A DNA stretch of 5,196 bases. It comes from CAYSAQ01 sp964429235 (GTDB lineage Bacteria > Margulisbacteria > Riflemargulisbacteria > GWF2-35-9 > DYQY01). The stretch lies in the NCBI GenBank assembly GCA_964429235.1, contig CAYSAQ010000026.1, positions 1 to 5,196 on the forward strand, read 5' to 3'. How positions within the stretch are numbered: the stretch's first letter is position 1; each line of letters opens with the position of its first letter. A program made the translations under genes and the position numbers. The notes under the pieces were generated by a model that made no database searches, was not told the origin of the DNA, and saw nothing but the letters and a program-made list of their open reading frames with translations. Positions 1 through 4,978 of the stretch are shown here, piece by piece.

Positions 1-48
1 AGTTTTTCTTGCGATATATTATTGAAAGAATAACTTAGGAGTGTACAA

Positions 49-2001
49 ATGAAACTAAGATTAACAATATGGGGATTATTACTTTTTAGCTTTTTTACTT
101 TTTTAATGGCAAGCCAGCCACAAGAGCTTACTATTGTAAATATTACTGGGGCTTCGTTTACTGTAGTTTGGTATACTGAGCAAGCAGAAGTTGGTTCTAT
201 TTCTTGGGGAAGTGCTATTCCTAGTACTGTTACTTATGATGTTCGTGGTTCTGAGATTAGTGACAATGTTCACTTCGTAAAAGTTATTAACTTAACGGCA
301 AATGCTTCATATGTTTTTAATATTACAAGTGGAGGCCAGGTATATACTAGTTCTTCCTATATAGTAAATATTGCGGAAGATGTTCCTGCTGCTGGCTCTA
401 GACTTCAAATAGATGATGTTTATAGTTTAAATTCCACAGCTAATTTAGTAGATGGTGATATTATTGTTTTAGCAAGAGCTTATAATAATGGTGTTTATAG
501 TGTACCAAGAGCAATTGTTTATAAAAATAAGAGCATTCATGTTTGTACGTCACAAGATTATTTAGATGGGTATAGAGATAAAATAGACCTTAATTCTTTT
601 AGAGATTCTAATGGCGCTTCATTTGTCCCTATGGGTGTAGAGCTTTTAGCTTGGTCTTCAGATGAAGGATTTAGTGAGCCTATAACCGTTGCTGCAGTTG
701 CTCCTAATCATAACCTATATATGACTACATCAAATATAACTTTTTTTAGCGATGTGACTAATAACATCGTTCCTACTAGTAACCCACAACCAACTAGTAA
801 CCCAATCTCAACTCAGAGTGTTGGTGTTTTATTTGAAGATTTTGATAACACGCCAATTGTGAATGAGTTTGGTGGAAATAATTATGAATATCTTAATACA
901 AGTAATAGTATTGCTAGTGCAATCTATATAAATGATGGCGTTAACTCTTCTACATCATTAAAATTTTCTTACACGCTTGGAGCTTTAAGTCCAATAGGCG
1001 ATATGTATGCTGGATATGGACTTGATTTAGAAGTTAATAAAAACGAGGTAGATATTACACAGTATGGAGCAATCAGATTCTTTGCAAAAGGTACTGGAAT
1101 AATAGCTGTAGAGATGGAAGCTGCTAATGATTTAGTAACAGACTATAATCATTACTTTAAAGAAATTACATTAAATTCAGATTGGACAGAGTATGTTATT
1201 TCTTTCTCTAGCTTTGCTCAGGATTCAGCTTGGGGAACTCCAGTTGATATAGTTGAAGCATTCCAAAGAATGGTAGCTGTGAAGTTTAAAGCATATCCTC
1301 AGACTGCAGGAGCATATAATTGGTTTCAGATTGATGAGATTTCATTTACTGATGTTGCACCAGGTGCAGTTAGAAACCTTAGTGCAGAACTTTCAACAAC
1401 CGCAGCTGCAGTTAACCTTGATTGGGATAGTCCAATTGGTGCTAGTTCATACCTTGTTGTTGGCAAAGCATTTAATTTGCCGAATCCAGGAACATATCCT
1501 GTGTCTACAGTCGATGGTCAAGCAGTTGTAGTAACTAATGACACTTTTTATCAAGATAACTTACAATATGGGAAAGTGTACTACTATACTGTGTATTCTT
1601 ATAACGATAATCTTGGAGCATATGGTCCTGGTGTTAATGTTGGGCCGATTAAATTGTTTACAGGAGTAGCTGGAGTGTCAACAGTAATTACAGTTGATGA
1701 GATAGTGCTTTATGCATCTGGTTCTAATTCGGGCATGATTGTAAGAGATAACGATAATGTGAATACAAGTTTNNNNNNNNNNNNNNNNNNNNNNNNNNNN
1801 NNNNNNNNNNNNNNNNNNNNNNNNNNNNNNNNNNNNNNNNNNNNNNNNNNNNNNNNNNNNNNNNNNNNNNNNGGATACAACGCTATTAGCTTCAACGGAG
1901 TTGATGCATTTGGTGATAAGCTTGCAATTGGTTTGTACTTCATTCAAATTGTTAATGGTAACAAGATACTAGGAACTAGTAAGTTCTTAGTTACAAGATA
2001 A
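49..2001 (+). CDS. Secreted modular protein: FN3, CBM-like, FN3 and FlgD-Ig-like C-terminal domain (interrupted by assembly gap)
   Basis: No catalytic domain is visible, so the role is probably structural or adhesive at or beyond the outer surface. Start ATG 49 has a good AGGAG ribosome site at 37-41, 7 nt upstream. Residues 1-21 form a signal peptide (basic MKLR, hydrophobic core, likely cut after LMA). Residues ~25-108 resemble the fibronectin-III fold of purple-acid-phosphatase N-termini (TVVWYTE core, NLTANASYVF strand). Residues ~118-235 are beta-rich and unrecognised. A PTSNPQ/PTSNPI linker lies at 242-253. Residues ~258-435 look like a galactose-binding or CBM11-like jelly roll (FEDFDN opening, DWTEYVISF, FQIDEISF end). 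Residues ~437-538 are a second FN3. After the gap, 609-650 match the end of a FlgD-Ig-like sorting-type domain (GYNAISFNGVD, LAIGLYF, GNKILGTSKFLV). Length and frame across the 100 N are unknown, so 650 aa is nominal. It probably forms an operon with the barrel-SLH gene 39 nt downstream. Domain names are by eye. Confidence 0.85.
   Translation: MKLRLTIWGLLLFSFFTFLMASQPQELTIVNITGASFTVVWYTEQAEVGSISWGSAIPSTVTYDVRGSEISDNVHFVKVINLTANASYVFNITSGGQVYTSSSYIVNIAEDVPAAGSRLQIDDVYSLNSTANLVDGDIIVLARAYNNGVYSVPRAIVYKNKSIHVCTSQDYLDGYRDKIDLNSFRDSNGASFVPMGVELLAWSSDEGFSEPITVAAVAPNHNLYMTTSNITFFSDVTNNIVPTSNPQPTSNPISTQSVGVLFEDFDNTPIVNEFGGNNYEYLNTSNSIASAIYINDGVNSSTSLKFSYTLGALSPIGDMYAGYGLDLEVNKNEVDITQYGAIRFFAKGTGIIAVEMEAANDLVTDYNHYFKEITLNSDWTEYVISFSSFAQDSAWGTPVDIVEAFQRMVAVKFKAYPQTAGAYNWFQIDEISFTDVAPGAVRNLSAELSTTAAAVNLDWDSPIGASSYLVVGKAFNLPNPGTYPVSTVDGQAVVVTNDTFYQDNLQYGKVYYYTVYSYNDNLGAYGPGVNVGPIKLFTGVAGVSTVITVDEIVLYASGSNSGMIVRDNDNVNTSXXXXXXXXXXXXXXXXXXXXXXXXXXXXXXXXXXGYNAISFNGVDAFGDKLAIGLYFIQIVNGNKILGTSKFLVTR
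775..804 (+). repeat. Two in-frame copies of a 12-bp repeat encoding a PTSNP linker
   Basis: The 12-mer actagtaaccca occurs at 775-786 and again at 793-804, an 18-bp period that preserves frame and gives PTSNPQ-PTSNPI. Pro/Ser/Thr/Asn-rich segments of this kind are typical flexible linkers between extracellular domains. Here it joins the N-terminal beta-rich half to the CBM-like domain. Confidence 0.7.
1773..1872. other. Assembly gap (100 N placeholder) inside the first gene
   Basis: Exactly 100 undetermined bases, the conventional length for a gap of unknown size. The upstream frame is open up to the gap and the downstream frame is open from its first base to the stop at 1999-2001. The protein on the far side looks like the end of a FlgD-Ig-like domain whose beginning is missing, so the two sides plausibly belong to one gene. 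The matching frame across 100 N carries no weight, because the true gap length is not known. Confidence 0.95.
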
Positions 2002-2028
2002 CCCTACGACGCTAAAGCTATGAAGGGT
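2001..2028. repeat. Imperfect palindrome in the spacer between the secreted protein and the barrel-SLH gene
   Basis: The spacer begins and ends with a 5-bp inverted pair, ACCCT at 2001-2005 and AGGGT at 2024-2028. It has a GCT-aa-AGC core at 2011-2018 and a few further pairs between them (C2007 with G2022, G2008 with U2021). The stem has mismatches and no T-run follows, so it is not a classic terminator. It sits immediately before the ribosome site of the downstream gene. It could be a copy of a dispersed REP-like intergenic element or an mRNA-processing or translation-modulating hairpin. Confidence 0.3.
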
Positions 2029-2035
2029 AAAGGAG
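2029..2035 (+). promoter_or_regulatory. Ribosome binding site that fixes the start of the barrel-SLH gene at 2041
   Basis: AAAGGAG lies 5 nt before ATG 2041. An in-frame ATG at 2020 would add seven residues (MKGKGVK), but it has no Shine-Dalgarno upstream and would place this purine-rich site inside the coding region. The 2041 start also gives a cleaner signal peptide. Confidence 0.8.
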
Positions 2036-2040
2036 TAAAA

Positions 2041-3834
2041 ATGAAAACATTAAAGATTATATTGTGCACGTTAATGATAGGTTCTTTGTTTGCTACAGGT
2101 TCTGTAGATCCAGCTTATCGTTATACTAGTGCAAGAGGCATAGGTGTAGGTAATGCATTCTCAGCATTAGTAGATGACTATTCTGCTGTGTTTGTGAATC
2201 CAGCAGCTATGGGCGAACATGAAAGTGTTCAGCTTGGACTTATGCAAAGTAATCTTTTTGCTGATGTTAATTTATTAAATGGTGCAGTGATATTCCCAGG
2301 TGATATCAATTATGGTTTGGGTTTTTATTACATTGGTACAGATATGCCTGCAGAGGCACTTTTTGATGGTGAACGTTTTAATTATAGTAATATGCTTGGT
2401 TATAATGACATTACATTGTTAGGTTCTGTTGCATCAAAGTTATCAGATGATTTTAGCTTAGGTTTAACAGGTAAATATCGTTTTGCTGAAGCTGGAGATT
2501 ATAATACTTCTCAAGCTAATGCAGATTTTGGAGTTTTGTATAAAGTTAATCCGGCTTTAAAAGTATCCGCCTTATATCAAAACTTCTTACCATTAAAGGT
2601 ACAAGTTCAAGGTGGAGGAGAAGGTGAAGTTCAGCAGAAGATTACACTTGGTGGTGCTTATAGAGTTTTAGGAAGAGCACCTGGTTCAATTGTTTATTCA
2701 AAGAATCAGAAGTTAGATATGTCGTTAGATGCAGAATTTGTAGATCAACAAACAATGCTTAGAATAGGTATTGAGTATAAGCCAAATCCAGCTTTAGCAT
2801 TTAGAGCAGGTTATGGTGCTGAAAAGTGGGCTGTGAGTTCAGTTAATGTAGAAGATAAAAAGATTTTTTCACTTGGAATGGGTTTTAAGTTTTCTGGTAT
2901 TAATTTTGATTATGCATATTCCTTAGATCCAAATAATTTCACTGATAATAACACACATTACTTTTCAGTAGCATTTGATTTGGATAAACCAGAAAAGAAA
3001 TATACAGATGATTATATGAAGATAAAGAGTCCTGTAGATAAGAAAGTTACATATGAGAACATGCATAGAGTAATCGGAACAGTTATTCCAAAGGTAGCAG
3101 CTGTACAGATTAATGGTGTAGATGTAGATGTAAGAAATAGCAGAATAATTGCTACTGTAAAGTATAAAGATTATGGCAAACAAGTTGTTGATATTAAAGT
3201 TTATGATAACAACGGTGATGTTTTAGAACAAAAAAGAATAAGAAATGTATATTTAATGTCTTTCTATGATGTAGATAAAAAGAATTGGGCTAGACAGTAT
3301 ATTGAGGAATTGACTACACTAGGTCTTCTTAGACCAGTTAAGCCTGGATACTTTATGCCATATGCGTTTGTTTCAAGAGCAGAGTACGCTAAGGTGTTAT
3401 ATTCATTAAAAGATTTATCGATGAGAGATTTGGATCTATCAGAAGGATATAGATTCTCTGATGTTGCAGGTCACCCATTGGCTGAATATATTGAGCTTGT
3501 TGCACAGAAAGGTATGATGAGAGGCACACATCAAGATAAGTTTACGCCAGATGCGGCATTAACAAGAGAACAGTTAGTTGCAGCATTAGTTATATTAGAA
3601 GGACTAGAAGTTCCAGAAAAGGCACTGCAGAGCAGATTTAGAGACGTATCTGTATCTAGATGGTCAGCTAAGTATATTGAGGTAGCGATTGATAATGGAC
3701 TTATTAATGGTTATTGGGACGGAACATTTAGGCCTAAGAAGGAAGTTACAAGAGCAGAGTTCGCAAAGATTGTGCATAATACATCAATGGGCAAAAAATT
3801 AGTTCATGATTTATATGATTGGGATTCATTCTAA
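2041..3834 (+). CDS. Outer-membrane PorV/PorQ-like beta-barrel with Ig-like linker and three C-terminal SLH domains
   Basis: Predicted 597-aa outer-membrane protein that could also bind the cell wall. Residues 1-20 are a signal peptide. Residues ~27-314 are a PorV/PorQ/FadL-like barrel: the N-terminal signature ARGIGVGNAFSALVDDYSAV followed by FVNPAAMG is characteristic, and alternating hydrophobic/polar strands run to YFSVAFDLD. Residues ~340-400 look like a small Ig-like domain (VAAVQINGVDVDV, VVDIKVYDNNGDVLEQ). Three SLH repeats follow: ~406-460 (FYDVDKKNWARQYIEEL, SRAE at 445-448), ~471-521 (FSDVAGHPLAEYIELV, TREQ at 508-511) and ~533-583 (FRDVSVSRWSAKYIEVA, TRAE at 570-573). TRAE-type motifs contact the wall polymer in characterised SLH domains. 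The cysteine in the signal peptide (ILCTLM) lies inside the hydrophobic core, so a lipoprotein is unlikely. The gene follows the secreted protein by 39 nt, probably in one operon. Known SLH porins usually put SLH first, so this order is unusual. Domain calls are by eye but the motifs are strong. Confidence 0.92.
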   Translation: MKTLKIILCTLMIGSLFATGSVDPAYRYTSARGIGVGNAFSALVDDYSAVFVNPAAMGEHESVQLGLMQSNLFADVNLLNGAVIFPGDINYGLGFYYIGTDMPAEALFDGERFNYSNMLGYNDITLLGSVASKLSDDFSLGLTGKYRFAEAGDYNTSQANADFGVLYKVNPALKVSALYQNFLPLKVQVQGGGEGEVQQKITLGGAYRVLGRAPGSIVYSKNQKLDMSLDAEFVDQQTMLRIGIEYKPNPALAFRAGYGAEKWAVSSVNVEDKKIFSLGMGFKFSGINFDYAYSLDPNNFTDNNTHYFSVAFDLDKPEKKYTDDYMKIKSPVDKKVTYENMHRVIGTVIPKVAAVQINGVDVDVRNSRIIATVKYKDYGKQVVDIKVYDNNGDVLEQKRIRNVYLMSFYDVDKKNWARQYIEELTTLGLLRPVKPGYFMPYAFVSRAEYAKVLYSLKDLSMRDLDLSEGYRFSDVAGHPLAEYIELVAQKGMMRGTHQDKFTPDAALTREQLVAALVILEGLEVPEKALQSRFRDVSVSRWSAKYIEVAIDNGLINGYWDGTFRPKKEVTRAEFAKIVHNTSMGKKLVHDLYDWDSF

Positions 3835-3883
3835 CCTCACCCGCTGAAACAAATCACATATTCAAAAGAAGTATAATATCAGC

Positions 3884-3907
3884 ACCCTCTCCTAAAAGAG
3901 AGGGTTT
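3884..3907 (+). terminator. Hairpin after the barrel-SLH gene, probable rho-independent terminator or repeat arm
   Basis: A perfect 8-bp stem, accctctc at 3884-3891 with gagagggt at 3898-3905, closes a 6-nt loop (ctaaaa). It is followed by T residues that run into the assembly gap, so the full length of the T-tract cannot be seen. It lies 49 bases past the stop codon. The CCCTCTC/GAGAGGG arms also resemble those of dispersed intergenic palindromes, so it may be part of a repeat instead of, or as well as, a terminator. Confidence 0.55.
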
Positions 3908-4007
3908 NNNNNNNNNNNNNNNNNNNNNNNNNNNNNNNNNNNNNNNNNNNNNNNNNNNNNNNNNNNNNNNNNNNNNNNNNNNNNNNNNNNNNNNNNNNNN
4001 NNNNNNN
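3908..4007. other. Assembly gap (100 N placeholder) between convergent units
   Basis: Exactly 100 undetermined bases, so the true distance and content are unknown and whole genes could be missing. The left edge ends within or just after a hairpin, and the right edge begins TGAGGGAGCC, partly complementary to CCTCACCC at 3835-3842. A repeat may have caused the break. Confidence 0.95.
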
Positions 4008-4032
4008 TGAGGGAGCCTAATATTATTGCAAT

Positions 4033-4062
4033 AAAAAAGCCAGCTGTTAAGCTGGCTTTTTT
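4033..4062. terminator. Bidirectional rho-independent terminator
   Basis: A perfect 13-bp inverted repeat (4033-4045 with 4050-4062) has a GTTA tetraloop. The core is GCCAGCT/AGCTGGC, flanked by six A on one side and six T on the other, so a T-tract follows the GC stem on both strands. It sits 24 bases beyond the stop of the minus-strand small gene and can stop transcription of that pilin unit. In the other direction it can stop whatever plus-strand transcript enters from the gap. Confidence 0.93.
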
Positions 4063-4086
4063 ATTATCTTTATTTCTTAAGTGAGT

Positions 4087-4338
4087 TTAGCTTTTTTCTT
4101 TTTCTTTTTTTTCTTTTTCTTTTTTTTCTGCTTCAATTTCAATGTCATCTGCTTCAACATCATATTCTTGTTCTTCAAATGCAGAGTTGTGAGACCCAGC
4201 ACCCATGAAAGAAGTGCTTTGCCAGCTCTTCATCTCTAATGCTTCTTGTTTCTCTTTTATTACTGTTTCATTGTCTAGTTCAGAACATATTGAACATGTC
4301 TGCTTATATAGTCCGTGTTTGCATTCTAATATTTCCAC
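4087..4338 (-). CDS. Small Cys/His-motif protein with acidic middle and Lys/Glu repeat tail, unknown function
   Basis: Predicted 83 aa, not assigned to a named family. It starts with GTG at 4338 behind a perfect GGAGGT ribosome site. Residues 6-18 carry C-x-H-x6-C-x2-C (C6, H8, C15, C18), which could bind one zinc ion as a small knuckle or ribbon. Residues ~22-37 are a likely charged helix, ~38-52 are small and polar (Ser/Gly/Ala), 54-70 are strongly acidic (EEQEYDVEADDIEIEAE) and 71-83 are a Lys/Glu repeat (KKEKE twice). There is no signal peptide or membrane segment, so it is probably cytoplasmic. It lies 74 nt downstream of the pseudopilin on the same strand and may share its transcript. 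A terminator follows directly. The strong ribosome site and terminator argue for a real gene. A structural, nucleic-acid or protein-binding role is only a guess. Confidence 0.75.
   Translation of the reverse strand: MEILECKHGLYKQTCSICSELDNETVIKEKQEALEMKSWQSTSFMGAGSHNSAFEEQEYDVEADDIEIEAEKKEKEKKEKEKS
4098..4127 (-). repeat. Two perfect 15-bp tandem repeats encoding KKEKE in the C-terminal tail
   Basis: On the plus strand, the unit C-T5-C-T8 occurs at 4098-4112 and again at 4113-4127, followed by degenerate C-T5 and C-T6 runs in the surrounding tract. On the coding strand this gives Lys/Glu pentapeptides. The 8-A homopolymers are prone to replication or transcriptional slippage. A frameshift here would change only the last few residues before a new stop. 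Confidence 0.85.
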
Positions 4339-4344
4339 TTATTT

Positions 4345-4350
4345 ACCTCC
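4345..4350 (-). promoter_or_regulatory. Strong ribosome binding site that supports a GTG start
   Basis: Minus-strand GGAGGT, fully complementary to the anti-Shine-Dalgarno core, lies 6 nt upstream of GTG at 4338-4336. No in-frame ATG lies near this site, and starting later would lose the Cys/His motif. The site decides the start. Confidence 0.85.
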
Positions 4351-4361
4351 AGATTTTAGAA

Positions 4362-4375
4362 AATTTAGCTAAATT
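4362..4375. promoter_or_regulatory. 14-bp perfect palindrome between pilin and small gene, possible operator
   Basis: AATTTAGCTAAATT reads identically on both strands. It lies 11 bases upstream of the GGAGGT site of the small gene and 37 bases past the pilin stop. On the minus strand a -10-like AATAAT lies just upstream of it, but no good -35 was found. It could be an operator for an internal promoter. In DNA this AT-rich a chance palindrome is also possible. Confidence 0.25.
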
Positions 4376-4412
4376 ATTATTGCATGAATTGAATTACTTT
4401 TAAAGTCAGGAT

Positions 4413-4862
4413 TTATTGAAGCCTAGCATTTGTAAAAATAATATCATCACTATCAGTGTCCATTATTACAAAGCCCTGTAGTTCATTCCAGCTCCAGTTC
4501 TTGCTCCTGTTAGGCCCATGAGAGTAAACTACATAAAACGGTTCATCTCCTGGCTTTCTATATACTATTTCATATCCATATTGTTTTGAGTCAGTTTTGA
4601 ATGGATCAATAGGCATTGTTGTAATAAATCTTGGGTTTTCTTCTAATAAATCATCTATTGCATCAGGGTACTCGTTATTGTGTTTTCTAAAGAATGCCTC
4701 TATACCAAGTTGAAGTGTTCCAATATCGCCTTCTGACTTAATAATCCATGCTTCAGATTGATATCCTCTGAAAGATGGAACTAATATCCCCGCTAATATA
4801 GCAATAACTGTCATAACGATAAGTAATTCTATTAATGTGAAAGCTTTTTTTGTCTTGTTCAT
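4413..4862 (-). CDS. Type IV pilin / type II secretion GspG-like pseudopilin
   Basis: Predicted 149-aa prepilin that would be processed by a prepilin peptidase and assembled in the inner membrane into a pilus or pseudopilus. The type III signal is clear: a short basic leader MNKTKKA, then F8-T-L-I-E12-L-L-I-V, with the conserved Glu at mature position 5 and a hydrophobic helix to about residue 30. The -1 residue is Ala instead of the commoner Gly. Past the helix the protein resembles GspG: helix ending in RKHNNEYPDAIDDLLEE, then MPIDPF (83-88), a YGYEI strand and YVVYSHGPN (110-118), matching the family's P-x-DP / Y-x-Y / YS-x-GP order. A GspG core protein usually sits with gspE/F/C genes, but none are visible here, so it may be a stand-alone minor pilin. 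No Shine-Dalgarno precedes ATG 4862, and the likely promoter lies almost on the start codon. Followed after 74 nt by the small Cys/His gene. Confidence 0.92.
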   Translation of the reverse strand: MNKTKKAFTLIELLIVMTVIAILAGILVPSFRGYQSEAWIIKSEGDIGTLQLGIEAFFRKHNNEYPDAIDDLLEENPRFITTMPIDPFKTDSKQYGYEIVYRKPGDEPFYVVYSHGPNRSKNWSWNELQGFVIMDTDSDDIIFTNARLQ

Positions 4863-4869
4863 GCTACTA

Positions 4870-4898
4870 AATATACCAAATAAAATAATGAATCACAA
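4870..4898 (-). promoter_or_regulatory. Sigma-70-type promoter for the pilin gene, predicting a leaderless mRNA
   Basis: On the minus strand, TTGTGA (4898-4893, 4 of 6 consensus) and TATATT (4875-4870, 5 of 6) are separated by an ideal 17 bp. Only 7 nt lie between the -10 box and the ATG at 4862, so transcription would begin at or within a base or two of the start codon. This agrees with the absence of a ribosome site. In such AT-rich DNA a chance -10 match is easy, so confidence is moderate. Confidence 0.5.
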
Positions 4899-4978
4899 TA
4901 ATTAAAATAATAACTGCTGCCTATTAACAAACATAATCTTTTGTGCTAATTTATTTAACAGGGAAATGGGGGTTATCA

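Noticed and set aside
1..48. Promoter for the first gene (TATATT at 15-20)
   Set aside because: The matching -35 would lie upstream of the window, and a lone -10-like hexamer in AT-rich DNA is not enough to call.
1331..1531. Open frame of 66 codons on the plus strand inside the first gene
   Set aside because: It overlaps the strongly supported domain-bearing frame, has no ribosome site, and shows a composition (Leu/Gln/His-rich) typical of an out-of-frame reading.
1678..1947. Two overlapping minus-strand open frames across the first gap
   Set aside because: Both are open only because N codons cannot be stops. They lie antisense to the secreted-protein gene and show no family features.
2020..2040. 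Upstream in-frame ATG at 2020 for the barrel-SLH gene
   Set aside because: It has no ribosome site, lies in the imperfect palindrome, and would bury the AAAGGAG site that serves ATG 2041.
2041..2100. Lipoprotein signal in the barrel-SLH protein (cysteine in ILCTLM)
   Set aside because: The cysteine is at residue 9, inside the hydrophobic core, with no L-x-(G/A)-C lipobox and too short a leader. A normal signal-peptidase-I site further on fits better.
2965..3183. 72-codon minus-strand open frame antisense to the barrel-SLH gene
   Set aside because: Its Ile/Tyr-rich sequence is what the complement of AT-rich coding DNA yields, and the plus strand has clear domains here.
3819..4010. Plus-strand open frame overlapping the end of the barrel-SLH gene and running into the second gap
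   Set aside because: It has no ribosome site, about half of it is N, and it reads through a hairpin.
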